From the NCBI GenBank assembly GCA_948567375.1, contig OX419756.1, positions 75,556,552 through 75,620,551 of the forward strand: a stretch of 64,000 nucleotides of DNA, read 5' to 3'. Position numbers and translations under genes: made by a program. Source of the DNA: Lunularia cruciata (lineage: Eukaryota; Streptophyta; Marchantiopsida; Lunulariales; Lunulariaceae). Below the pieces are notes generated by a model, which worked only from the letters and a program-made list of their open reading frames with translations, was not told the DNA's origin and did not search any database. Of the stretch, positions 1-11,696 are shown piece after piece (position 1 is the stretch's first letter; the number at the start of each line of letters is the position of its first letter).

Positions 1-1970
1 TGCAAAAGGAGAAAATGAGCATAGTCCATAAGACAAAGAGATAAAAACAGATTCATAACTGTAACCCCCAAGCCACATAAGGGTGAAAGAAACAAAGTAA
101 TTCTTTGTTGAATTTTGTCATGTAAGTCCTCTAATATTTGCTAGATAAGGAGTGAGGGTTCTAGATGTGATGGGAGCTCCTACTATCATTGCTTGTATAT
201 GAAGACCTAAAGCACAAAGGCAATATAAAGTGAGATATATTCTTTGTAAAAAATAAGAGGTCAGCAGGTTGAAGAGACCACTTGAGCTCCTCTCCTCTTT
301 AGGGAACACTTATTTTGCCCTGTTGGCAGAGACAGTTAAACTGAGTATGAAATTACCCATAAATCTAGACAACCAAAAGTACAAAGCTATCAAACGATAA
401 TTATCAAAGGAGTGTAATGGTTCTCAAAGAAGATGTAATGGTCTAAGCACCATTACATCTTCTTGATAGTAATGATTATTGTTGGTCTTCCTTGAATGTA
501 TGCTTGTGCTAATCATTATGCTTATTGGAGTTCACAACTATTATATCAAACAAGTCATTTGTCATTTGTCAATGAATGTGACTATATTTTCTCTTACACA
601 TTGAGTAGGTGGTCCAAGCAGATCCAACCATTTTTTAATTTGTACTTGGGATTGAGTAGATCACAAGATATATACCTTTGTATAGTGGATAGCATCATGA
701 ACTCTAGTGTGCTTTCCTCCTACAATGCATTGTAAAATATGGATAACATGTGTACCATATGTAGATCCACAAGCAGACGAGTTTGGTAGCTCTAATAGTA
801 TTGGATATAGTAACTCAAGCGGAGTGCTATAATAAACTCCTCAAAGACGAATTAAAAGTTCTCAATCTAAAAGGAGGGATGGAGAAACTCCATAATATTT
901 CCTTTGATAAGAGAGAATCCTAGTTCTACCAAGTATAACCATGAGGGTAAGGATGTGAGTATGCATATGCTCATCAAGATTTGGTTGAATCATTTTAAAG
1001 TCTAGTGATATAAAGCAAATCAATGAGGGAGTGTTGTTTGTGCAGGCTTGGTAATAGGCCATGAGCCAACCAAAGATATGACAAGAAAGCAAAGTGCTTT
1101 AATCTATTGTCAAGAAAAGTGCCAACAGAAAAGTGCAACTATAGTCAAAGAACCTATCTGCTAATGCTAATAGGGGCCACTAGAATCTAAGCTCTTAGAT
1201 AAACTACTGGTGCAATAGCCTCTTGCAATATAAGATCACATTTCTCCCGTAGAAAGAACAATATGTAATAGTTGGGAAGCATTCATTATCTTAATAGAGG
1301 GGAGAAAGTCTAACGTATGATAGTATCAAAAGCATATAGATGAGGTAGGAGCATATGAGTTGGTAAATACATACAATTGAGATTACTTGTGTGTTCCCGG
1401 TTGAGAAGAGAGGTGAGGATAGACCACCATAGACAACCATGTAAACCAAAGTGTTTAAGATAAGCAAAATAAACCTCAAACATCTAGTGATAGTTTAATT
1501 AGAATTTATTCTTACAATATGTATTGCTTCTCAAATTTAATTTTATATCAAAGAGTTTTAAAAGAATCAAAGAACTATTTGATGAGGCCTGTAGATGTTA
1601 GTTTAAACCTAATTTCGATCAAAAGAAAACAATTGGATTCTAATGGCAACTAAGTAGGCAGTAACATGCATGGTATCATGCAATATAAAATCGGCGTATG
1701 GTTCCTTCGTTGCATGCATGTCATGTTTAAAGATTGGGACATGCACTATCAGATTGGTTGGAATATCATAGTATCAGTTCAAGTACTCAACGTTTCCAAG
1801 GAGAGAATTCAAAAGCATCATTCTATCCATCGCAAAGCCGTAGAAATATTATATCTAGAATCTCTTCTGATTCAGAAAGAAAACACAAAGTATTGTGTTT
1901 TCATGCAGAGGCACAATGTAAATCATATTGTATTTTAAGGACTTAATTGAGTCCTAAAAGTTTAGCCTAA
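1..1970. other. AT-rich DNA, no gene recognised
   Basis: I read all six frames and found only short open stretches without recognisable motifs, plus a perfect 15-bp hairpin at 427-464. It could be an old decayed repeat or the intron of a gene whose last exon lies at 1971-2138, but nothing in it decides between these. Confidence 0.4.
427..464. repeat. Perfect 15-bp inverted repeat (hairpin)
   Basis: The arms AAGAAGATGTAATGG (427-441) and its exact reverse complement (450-464) are separated by an 8-base loop. No gene or terminator is recognisable next to it. It is most likely a small foldback in decayed repeat DNA. Confidence 0.75.
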
Positions 1971-2138
1971 CCAGAACCAGGTAAAGGCAAACTCCCAAAT
2001 CCAGATGGTATCAAGATTGTAGAGAACTATGAAGATGAACTGGGTGTTGCTGCCGGGTCATGTGATTCTGATGTGGTAAGACCCAAACGTGGCGGCCGCA
2101 TGGATGGTTCTGTTGACAACACACGAGATCAATATTAA
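1971..2138 (+). CDS. Possible 3'-terminal exon of an unidentified protein
   Basis: A 55-codon open stretch follows a TAA at 1968-1970 and ends at TAA 2136-2138. It is rich in Gly, Asp and charged residues (a stretch reading KIVENYEDELGVAAGS, ending in NTRDQY), so it resembles coding sequence more than its AT-rich surroundings. A usable acceptor (CCAG) ends at 2004, so a spliced last exon could begin at 2005. No upstream exon was found and the protein is not recognised; a chance open frame is possible. Confidence 0.25.
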   Translation, partial: PEPGKGKLPNPDGIKIVENYEDELGVAAGSCDSDVVRPKRGGRMDGSVDNTRDQY

Positions 2139-2807
2139 TGCGTCAGTTGGGAAGAGTAAGCTGGAGAATCATGGGTTGCACTGCAAAGGACAGCTGTAGG
2201 GCGTCGTACCCACAATGCGTGCGGCTCTCATCAGGGTGCCGCTGTAATGTTCCCCAATAAGCATTATCATACAACGAAGAATGCATCCTAATCTGCTTTA
2301 GTACAGCATTACGTGCACACTGAACGATGATGGAAGCACGAGCAGTAAAGTTCCGGTCAGGGTAAAAGTAGGATCTACTACAGTAACTAGACACATAGGT
2401 GGGGAAACGCGGACGTGCAGACCGGGTTAGGAAAAGTCTGGCTGCCACGCTAATGAGGGCCCGCCTTTTGAGTACATGATGTGCATGATGGGGAGAGCAG
2501 CAAGCATACATGCTTACATGGACATGCCATCCAAGAGCAGGAGAGAATGTTCTTGTACGATATTGATATGGTTATATAAAACGATACTTTAACGTACTTT
2601 TAAAACGATTCAAAGTACTCCCACAGTGCGCGTCTTACTGTGCCGGAGATGTCGACGTATGTTAACTTTATTCCTCTGCCGAGATAGAGTAGAGAAGAGG
2701 ACAAAGGAAACTCCGTTGCAATTTTGTTTTCCTCAAAAGCTGCATTGTGAACGAAAAGCTACAGAAAACTCAAAACGAGTTTCAGCATCCAAAGTACTAG
2801 TAAAAGC
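2139..2807. other. No gene seen; possible upstream region of the exon at 2808
   Basis: Open frames here (for example on the minus strand at 2143-2511) show no recognisable motif. The segment is more GC-rich than 1-2 kb and precedes an ATG with a strong downstream splice donor, so it could hold a promoter and 5' UTR. No core promoter element could be assigned. Confidence 0.3.
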
Positions 2808-2880
2808 ATGAGTGAAATTGGGATGTCAAGGGGTCAATTCCCTTCATTCGTCAACTCAGATTGCTTCGACAACCCTAATG
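2808..2880 (+). CDS. Possible first coding exon (24 codons)
   Basis: An ATG at 2808 opens a 73-base frame, beginning MSEIGMSRGQF, that runs into a consensus donor (AATG|GTATGTGT) at 2881 in phase 1. The next candidate acceptor in phase, TTACAG at about 3160-3166, leads to a short open run and then a TAG. If this is a real gene start, the downstream gene is decayed or its exons are not recognisable to me. No homology is claimed. Confidence 0.25.
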
Positions 2881-3166
2881 GTATGTGTTTTCCTAACTCA
2901 TGTTCAGATTTCATGGTGTACGGACGTCTTGTGAATTAGATTGCATCCCAACGCACCTTTGCATTTGATAGACCCGTATCTATCTTGTCTCGTCTGTTGC
3001 TTAGTGTGTCCCATCTTGTAGTATCACCTGGAGTGTTAACTAGTGTGGTCTTTATTAAGTCAAGCAAAGTTTACAATGCATTTGAGTCCTTTCTTCTTTA
3101 GTCCCTGTCATTTTTTAAATCGGTTGTATTGGAGTTTCCGCATTTCAACGTGAATCTTGTTACAGA

Positions 3167-6100
3167 ACCACCTGGAAAACAACTGAATTAGGAGTTGTCT
3201 GAGGTATTGAACGAGGATTGAGTTTGTGCAATTGAAAGGAATCGATCACATCCGCTCGAAAGTCCATTTTAGTCGACGACCCTCAAGGCGATGGAATATA
3301 CCTGGGGCAAGTCTAAGCTAGTAGACAAAAGGGAAGTTCACGTGATTTCCACTCAGAAGGGAAAATAAAGAACCAGAGGTCAAAGCTAAACAGAAGATTA
3401 ACAAACTCGATACCGTAGCGGACAACCTGTTCAACAATATTTTAGTTTAAATGCAAGTGACCCTCCATAATAGCAGCATCTAGGTTGGCTCAAGTGGGAA
3501 TACACATGGCCGCCAAGGGACTGGTGGGTTGTTCAAATAGGACACACTGAAACGGTGAGGGTAAATCCCGAGTAAAATACATTGCTGAATTTAAGAGCGT
3601 AGTGACAATGAGTTTGGAGCAGGTTACACTGGTGTAATTTGGTCCAATCAGTCTCCTTCAATGCTTCTCTCTTCAGGGCTTTCTAAATGTATATCTCAAG
3701 TAAAAATGCAATCAAGATGAACCCCCACAAAGGAACCTTGTTTCCTATGGATTTAGAAATTCCTTCCCGTTCGCAGATTTGCAAGCAAGCATTGTAGGTT
3801 GAGTTGCAACGTGGCCTAGAAGACGGTATAAACACCTTATGCAACGGATTAAGTTGTTGAAGAGTTGTGAATATGGTGGACTTTAAGAAGATAAGAAAAG
3901 AACCCCCGCAATTTGCTTTACTACAGTTAAACCTCCTTTGTACGCTAACCATGCGTATCCCCCGAGATCAGGCTCGGTCCAGGCCCGAAGCTCTGGCGAG
4001 GTTCGGCAGTAACAGTGAAGAGTCCATCCATCCGTCTGTCTGACCCTTGCTGGAGTGACAGGACCTTCGCCCCTTTCTCTTCTTCCTCGAGGAGTCCCTC
4101 GCGAAGTCTTTTTGCATCTCTCGTTCACGGCGGCCGCGTGTAAGTGTGAAAGACGGTGTTCGCTCCGTTCACGGTGCTCATGGCCTGTGCTCTCCGGCGT
4201 GCCATCCATATCCAAGAGTTTATCGGCGGGACTGTTGGCTTTAGACGAAGTTGGTGTGAAGGATGAGCAACCAGTGATTGCGTTAGAATGGGAGAGGGAG
4301 ATTCTTTCCTTAATGGAGGAAAACATCCGGTCCTTTCCTTCAAAATGCTAGTTGGCTGAGAATGAGGAGATTGGACGTCCCTGTTCTTTGCTGAGGTTAA
4401 AAATTCGTTTGAGAGGAGTTCGACTGCAGAGTATGGGAAGGGGTATCTAAGAAGAGGAGCGTGCCCCGAGTTCCTTGACGGCAATATTGTCAAGAGTTTC
4501 TGATCGAATCGGGAGGACAGGGAAGCAAGCTTTTAAGCTCCTTGCTAAGTGCACCAAACATAATGTGTTTCTCATAACACGAAACCCTCTGTGTTGTTTT
4601 CTTGCGATTTTGGTCAATGCAGTTAGTCCACTGAGATCTCTTTAATCTCATATTTCTATTGAGAGGTGTCAAACTGCAATGAGGTTGTAAACGGCATACC
4701 GCCACTAAGTTGCTTTTGCCCCTCAATTATACGAGAATACGAGAATGGAGTACGTCTACTCTTCCTGGTTGACAGCCAAGTATGATCGGAAGATTCATTC
4801 TTGAGAATGAGCTGCCTCAAGTTTCTTCAGACATGCATTTGCGGCGTTACAGTGGGAAGTACCGCAGCAGCTGAGTCTTCACGGGGTATCACATCTTGAT
4901 GCAGAAGGTGTGACTGCTCTACGAAGCGCTTGGAAAGTGAAAGAGAAAGAGAAAGAGAGAGGTTAGTAGTAGGCTGTCAAGAAATGTAATATAACTACGG
5001 ACCTTTCGTGTCAACGGTGACGCGACTTCAACGCACGCTTCAGCGTTGAATTTGGCCATTGTAAACAGCTACTGTGTACAGCTTCGTTTAAATTGCATGG
5101 ACTCAGGCAGTGGCCTAGTGCGTGAGATACTTCAAACTCTGAAAGCAGCAATCCTCCTCTTCTTTTCCTCTCTCCATCCTTCGAGAAGTTTACTGTATCT
5201 ACCTTTGTTTAGCGGTGTTCAGAATTGTGGAGGGTCAACTGTCGGGGTATAATACCCTCGGGTGGGTAGCTGATGTAGAACACTGAGGACGACACAATAT
5301 TTCGTGCAGGTTGCGGTACTTTGTGACCAAGGTGCGAATGTAGATTGGATTCAGGAGGCACCAGCATGGCTGCCGTAATCTCGGGATCACGCTTCACATC
5401 CCGTGACATTTGTAAAGTAGATGAATGTAGTTAAATGTTTCCTCCATCCATCAATTTTTACAATGTGAACTTTCACACTTCCGCTTGCGACAGTTTCCTC
5501 TTAGAGGCTGTCTTATGAGGACAGTCGCGAGGCTACACACGCTCAAGGGTAAAATTTTAGGAAGCCATGATGACAGCATGTCTCGTTTAAGTTTCAGTGG
5601 CTGCTGTCATGCCTTCGAGGACGTCTTACTTTGTGGCGAAGTGACATATATCTTCACCTATGCGCTTTTTTCATCGACTGTAAGGGAAGCACATCACCTC
5701 ATCGTTGATTTGGGGTTCTTACTCGAGACTCGCTTGGATCAACGCATAGTCACATTGGGACCTATTACTGGTCACTCACGTGACGTTAGTCGCGTAGTCT
5801 GCATCATAATTGCAGAGATGGTGTCCTCCTTGACATATTCGAAGTCAATGCTCCTTCCGTGGTTATCAGGATGCACTGCCCAGCTTGGCCCGTCCTGACT
5901 CCTAAACAACATGCAAACGCTATTCTGGTTGTTTCTATGATTCTGTCGTGTACTCTCGTTATTATTGTAGGAGACGAATTCGCCGTTATATCCCGCAGTT
6001 CGTGTGCAGACTTAAATCCGCAGGGTGGCTTGACAAGTTTGCGCTAGCTCGTACGTCTAGCTAAGCAGACACGCACTGACAATACTCAAACCTGTCCTGA

Positions 6101-6850
6101 CGCTGCCATGGAAGTACGTACCGTAACACGATGATGATCGATATTCATCTTGAGTTGTCAACCTGGTAATCCTTCCGTGAGCACTCTCCGGTGGATAACG
6201 AACATAAACTTGACCCAGCCTGCATCATCCTTATTCCCATGTAGGTACACGGCCCCTCAATACAGAACTTGCGGAAGCTCAATCTTCTCGATTGTTGCTA
6301 GAACCTAGCCCAGTTCACCACTAATGGCATGAATTCAACTCTCAATGAGTGGGAGTACACGTTCAATTTTTTGAGCGTTGGACTTCCCATGGCCAGTAAT
6401 AGTGACAAATAATGTGACTTTCTTGTCGAAATCCCAAAATTCTGATATCTTGCAACGATAAACATTTGAGGTTTTACAAGATGGAACAGGGAATAAGACC
6501 GGCAGTGAAACACCTTCTCAACTAATTGACCTGGGTACTGCTCACGTTACAAGTGGCTAGGGTGATACGTTATGTAAACTATTCATTACAGAAGCCAAGC
6601 TAGATGGACATCCGTATAGAATAATCATCTCTTTTCTTACGGATTCAGCCATATGGAAATCCACTGTGCAGCAATCATTGAGGGTATATTTGCAGTCACA
6701 CATATCAGGTGGGAGGATTTAGACTCTTCAGTTCGGCAAAGAGTACGCTCTAAGTTTCCCCAAAGAATGAAGCAATTGCTCACAGTTAGTTGCAATACAG
6801 TGGTCTATAATGTCATGGACATGTCCATATTGCTACCGTGTTCATAAAGC
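3167..6850 (+). pseudogene. Possible decayed plus-strand gene, identity uncertain
   Basis: Several plus-strand segments read like protein but are broken by stops. Around 3167-3420 one frame has six stops in about 80 codons. At 4055-4351 and 4450-4640 a single frame contains TAG (4349) and TAA (4449). Around 4770-4970 another frame has two early stops. At 6270-6310 one frame reads SIQNLRKLNLLDCC, stop, NLAQF, which fits a leucine-rich-repeat spacing. Competing open minus-strand segments exist at about 5290-5390, 5770-5890, 6140-6260 and 6330-6430, so the coding strand itself is not certain. It could be a decayed receptor-like or NLR-like gene, an unrecognised minus-strand gene, or noise. Confidence 0.22.
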
Positions 6851-7055
6851 TTTCTCTCAAATATAGAATGTGTAATTGATTCCTACCGCAGCTTTTGAGC
6901 GCCTCACAGCTACCATGCAGTGCAATACAGAACTCGTATGCACCTTCCATTATGACCTAGATCTTCTGTACATCAATCTGGGCACTGTCATGTAGTGTAA
7001 AGCCCCAGAATATTAGGCAAAACGTTCCTCATGTGTGTGTTCCTCTGGGTCATCG

Positions 7056-10000
7056 TCAACGTCTGGTATTCGTGGATGATCCCCGACTCCTCTTCCAAGT
7101 ATTTTTTCGGATTGCAATAGGAGGGAGTAGCTCATCAGGTCCAACAGGAAGCAATTGGCCTGTCTTTTCTTCGATCAATTTCTTCAAACTCTGGAGTATC
7201 CTAATCTTACCAAGTTTCTGCGGCGACAGTACTTCCCAATATATTCCTACAGTCCATCAGGGCGGGCCATGGTTAGAACTTACACCTTCTCATGCCATAT
7301 TATACCTCACAATAACATTCATACAGTAAGACCTTTATCAAGTCCCTGTTCAGACATCTAATACAATTTGCAGATACCTTCAGGCTTCGGGATCGAAGTG
7401 TTTGTGAAGATGGTCCGTGTCGGTGTGCAGATTACATCCACAGGTACATCGTGAATCAGTAACTTCTCAGGAGGGATTGTACCTGGCTCCACTACCTGCA
7501 GATCATGAACTGTTTACGGCCATAGAATCAGGCTTGTTCCTTTGTATCGAAGGCAAGAGAAAGAAAGATACGGACGAAACAACCAGTGGCTTATATGCTT
7601 TTTTATAGGACTCTTTATTGGCACTAATTATGCACAAAGTATATCAAATAAGATTGAAGGCATGTACATATATATAGTCGTTAAAGAATGCTTCATGAAA
7701 TCACCTGAAGTGACCACTAGAGTGCTGTCATCAATGGCTCCCATATATCTCAACATCCCATACTCTAGTTCTGCAAATCCCTGCATGTTGTGCAGAACAA
7801 AATATGAGTGATAGTTACAGAAATCACGAAGGTACTGACACGTAATTTGCAATTTCCTGCTGTCTAGTTTTGGATCCAATCCAAGCAGTTAGTCAATCAA
7901 CCTTGTAAACATGTGAACATCCATCATCCCTTTACATCCACTCTCAATCCTGTAATGTAAACTCATCTTGTGCCTTTGGGGAATAAGTCTAGTTTGACAA
8001 GACATTGATTTTGTAACAACGAGCTCTTTGCGCAATTGAGGTGATAATTATGGAATCTAGAGATCTCCTCTATACCAAACATGGTACTGGGGGGAGTTGT
8101 CTTGCACTAAGATGAGTTACACGATGGTATATTTTTAATTTTCGTGCAGCATTCCATCAATTCAAGAGTAAGCATTCAGTGAAATTTTCCTCTTCCTCAC
8201 AAATAAAGCTTTCTCAGAGCTGGCTCCCCACTCGTCAAACTGGTAGGTTCCGAATTCTCGACATGAAGGTGACTTGCACCACACTTGATTCTGATGCATG
8301 AACAGCTTCCTGTAAAAGTATCGTATAAAATCGTCCTCAATAAGAACTGGTACAGTTATTCATGTCTACTTTGAAGACGGTATAGTAGGTGCTACAATAA
8401 TGCTACAGTAGGTTCGACAAGAATACTCACTAAGTGTGACAGTATTCACTTAGCTGGTGATGAAAGGCAGGAAGTGGGACCTGAGATGCAGATGAGCACA
8501 TGGCAGCCAGTGACCTCTGCCAATTTTAGGAGAAGGAAGGACGAAGAACAGTACTATACCTCTCCTTTGCCTAAGCGAGCTCCTGTGGAAGGGTCAACTG
8601 CAACAGAGCCGATGACGATGAGATCCACTTTCAATGGCGCGTCAAGTCCAACAGGCGTTCCATGCTTAGCTGCCCCAGCAGACGTGCAAGCTTCGATCAA
8701 CTGGACTCCAGGAGGTAAGTCTCCAGTTTCCAGTGTAGAGAAAAAGCCTGTCCGAAGCCTGGGCTGGGGGGTTAATAGCTTCTTCCCTCCTGGCATGGAG
8801 AGGAGGCATACAATAAGACGAAGATGTGCGTGAAAAGACAGACACCAAACCATCCTTAATTCACAATATTCCCCCGCCTACCCTCCAATCCTGCCATTTC
8901 CTCCTGCTTCTGCTACGCCTCGACTCTATCTCGAGAACATCCTCCTATTGACCAATTCCAAGAATCCTGGTCAAGCCAGACACTGAAATAGTCCTCGCCT
9001 ACGGCTTCAATATCAAACACTTGAGAATCGTTGTCTGGTTTTGTCTGCGATCTGCCAGTTCAGATCCCCTTGTACTCTCTCAAGGAACGAACATAGTGGG
9101 CATTGATACATAGTGTTTACCTGACAGGGTAAGAAATCGCACTTGCTTTTGAGGTGTGTCGGGGTTGACCTTGACGCATTGAGCTGCTTGGAACTCCGGA
9201 AGTCTAGCCAGCTTTGGCAACAAAGACGTAGCAGCCAAAATTTCACCCCACAAGCGTCTTAGGGTTGCTTAATCAGGAGATTCCTCCCGCCTCTTGAGCA
9301 AAAGTAAGGATCATCTATATGATCTGGATATCAGAAAAAGCAATCTTTCCATGAACTACCCTGTGCGAATCAAACAAAGAATTTTTGCTCATGCCCACTA
9401 ATGGGATTCCATAGTTTTTATATGATGATCGATCCAACACTCTAAGAAGCTAGATAGTGTGAATGAGACCCTACGAACTCCAGGAAGTTCGCCTAATTTC
9501 TGACCCAGAACCAATCCGAGGTTATGAACAGATCATAGTTTAGGAGTAAAATCAGACCCTCAGAAGGTCATAAACTTCCACGCAGCATTTGGACAGGTCA
9601 AGAAGATGCGAATTCTGGTGGTGAAACCTGATACTTGAAGGTACTACCTCTAGTAGATGAACGCATTGCAACTAATACAAGTCTGGAAGAGTCATTTAAT
9701 AGCAACTTCTGGCGAGATTCATGATCAGCAGTTGATCAAGTCCAGGGTAGGGTACGTTAGATTTCAAATAACCATTAAAAGAATCCGAGGAATGACAGCC
9801 GCTCAGGGAAGTTTAGAAATGTACTCTGGCTGCGGCATCTCCCGCTCCTTTAAAGTTAGGAATTCGATGATGCACAGGTCTTGGTTCTTGTGAAAGATTG
9901 TGAGCTTCCAATGCGTCCCAAATACGCTTACGAATAGCCCATTTCCACGCTCCAGGGCCTGACCCCTCTTGCTCTAAAATTGCGACTGCAGCTACATTTG

Positions 10001-10235
10001 CGCGTGTTTCAGCATCGAGTCTCAACCTCTCCGCATCGTAGCTTGCTGTATCGAAGTCTTGCCGGTTTCCTGAAGTGCTTGAGCTTGAATAACTCATCCT
10101 TACTGTTACAACTTTTCTCTTTCCTTCATACCCGATGTTATTTCCACACTTTCTTAGTTTCAAGGAGCATCCTTCACGTCTCGGAGCGTTCACCCCTACT
10201 CGCCATCCCAACCCCAAACCCGCTCTTGAAGCCAT
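7056..10235 (-). CDS. COG0212 / 5-formyltetrahydrofolate cyclo-ligase-like protein, probably plastidial (376 aa, 6 exons)
   Basis: Exons (minus strand, 5' to 3'): 9825-10235, 9121-9211, 8560-8789, 7705-7780, 7378-7509, 7056-7246. All introns are GT..AG and phases close to 1131 bases, with stop TGA at 7056-7058. Residues 1-65 are rich in Ser, Arg and Gly with few acids, like a plastid transit peptide. The conserved part runs from about residue 80 ([25 protein letters not shown]) through [21 protein letters not shown] and [13 protein letters not shown] to the nucleotide-binding region [29 protein letters not shown], then [19 protein letters not shown]. The family is paralogous to 5-formyl-THF cyclo-ligase (ATP-dependent ring closure to 5,10-methenyl-THF); as I recall, the plant COG0212 branch has been linked to thiamine metabolism and its folate activity is doubtful. 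It is co-oriented with the next gene upstream, 1.46 kb away. Confidence 0.9.
9475..9499 (-). repeat. Possible vestigial copy of the exon 2 start inside intron 1
   Basis: Inside intron 1 of the COG0212 gene, after a CAG acceptor, the minus strand encodes KLGELPGV and then a GT. The true exon 2 boundary (9211 and downstream) reads (K)LARLPEF. The two DNA stretches share a nearly identical CTTCC(T)GGAGTTC core. Inclusion would add 25 bases and shift the frame, so it is probably not used. It is a short match and may be coincidence. Confidence 0.25.
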
Positions 10236-11696
10236 TGACCTTATACTTGGGCCTGAAAATCAGGTCCCTGAGTTCTCTAGCCATTAAACATTGTCACTTC
10301 TGTTGTATGCACGATGGTTCCTTTCATACAATCTGTATGTGTGGATGAACCTTCTACCCTCGTCGATTCATAGCTTACGTGACTGCCGGTAAACCGCACA
10401 ATTTCGGATAGCCAAAGTCTTTGTCGATGTCCATATGTTGGACATACTCTGATCTCGGTTCTCAAAGTTGTTACAGTCCAAATCTATCCCCAAAAAGACA
10501 ACAAGACATCATGAATTCACTGCATTCTGGTTGAGACTCTTCTTTGCATTCTTGTTGGGACTCTTTTCCGCAGGATATTCGTGCATGAGTAGCATGAATA
10601 GAATAGACTTGCGTGTTGAGACTCTTCTTTGCATTCTTGTTGAGACGTTTCTTCGCAGGATATTCGTGCATGTGTAGCATGAGTAGAATGAAATTGCGTA
10701 ATGCACAAATTGAAAATGAGTAGAATAGATTTGCGAAATACACAAAGTTGATATCTCGAGTAGCATGAGTAGAATAGATTAGCCGGAATGCACAAATTTG
10801 AAAATCAGTAGAGTAGACTTGCGGATGCACAAATTTGATATCTCATGTTCAAATTACAGAACACTCGCAAATAAATACATAAATACACTAGCAAATAAGT
10901 ACAGAGCACTCGCAAAATTTTAGGAGTGCCTGAAATTTGACTTTCACCTCTTTCCATGGGATATGAATCTGCTCGGAGTGCTGTATGAGTCATGATGTGA
11001 AAGAATAGCTAAATTGTAAATTGTTTTGAGGATTTTGAACTGTAGTAAACTGTGAGAAGGAACAGGGCAACTCAAGTCATTGAGTTTTCAAGAGGCATCT
11101 GGACAGGAGGGTAAGTCTGCACAGGAAGTGCATTAATGTGATGATCTGATCCGTTGCTCTTTTTCCCCTTCCACAACCATTACGACTTGGTCACAATCCA
11201 GTGAGGACAATACTGAAAACTGACGAATTGATGGAACACCATATGCAATAAGTAGCCCATAAGCCCAGGGTAAATCCGGTAGTTTGGCCTTCAACATCAC
11301 CCTTTCACTTCAGGACTTTATTTACTTGAAAGTTCTCAGAATCTCATATCTATAATCAATTCAATCTCTCACGGTCTACCTTTATGCTCTTATCTGCCTG
11401 CTTTGCATCATCGCACATCTCCACTTCTTTTACTCCGGATAAGTGAAGGGTTGCTGAGGCTTCTACCAACGAGCGCGGGGAATACAAATTGGACTCAACG
11501 TGAACACTTCTCATTCGAGATCTGAGGAAAAAGTTGGTTGCTCGGCACGACCACCAATAAGTGCAGGTAGATGAGAATGAACTACTTTGCATTACAATGT
11601 TGACCTCCTGAATGGGAATTTCCTCATTAAACCGAAATATGGATTTATACTAAAGAATTTGAACAGTAGATATGGACAAGAGTACACCAGAGTATG
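10236..11696. other. Intergenic region between two co-oriented genes
   Basis: It lies 3' of the TPR-RING-LON gene and 5' of the COG0212 gene, both on the minus strand, so it should hold the terminator of the first and the promoter of the second. Apart from the tandem repeats at 10531-10850 I see no gene; open frames on the minus strand at 10471-10830 are shadows of that repeat. Confidence 0.6.
10531..10850. repeat. 85-bp direct repeat with decayed shorter repeats
   Basis: Two adjacent copies of an 85-base unit start at 10531 and 10616; each begins TTGAGACTCTTCTTTGCATT and contains GGATATTCGTGCATG. They are followed by about four looser copies (to about 10850) of a module combining AGCATGAGTAGAATAGA with GCGxAATGCACAAATTTGA. 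It sits 0.3 kb upstream of the COG0212 start codon, inside its likely promoter. Confidence 0.8.

Noticed and set aside
5046-5252. Separate small plus-strand gene
   Set aside because: No motif, no splice logic and a competing open minus frame; kept only as part of the uncertain 3.2-6.9 kb region.
8474-8833. 119-codon plus ORF
   Set aside because: Antisense shadow of COG0212 exon 3 (8560-8789).
11500-11530. Alternative last exon of the TPR-RING-LON gene (after CCTCAG near 11525) ending ISNEKCSR
   Set aside because: The exon at 11697-11753 keeps phase and gives the family-typical end GC.VQ; the alternative has no family support.
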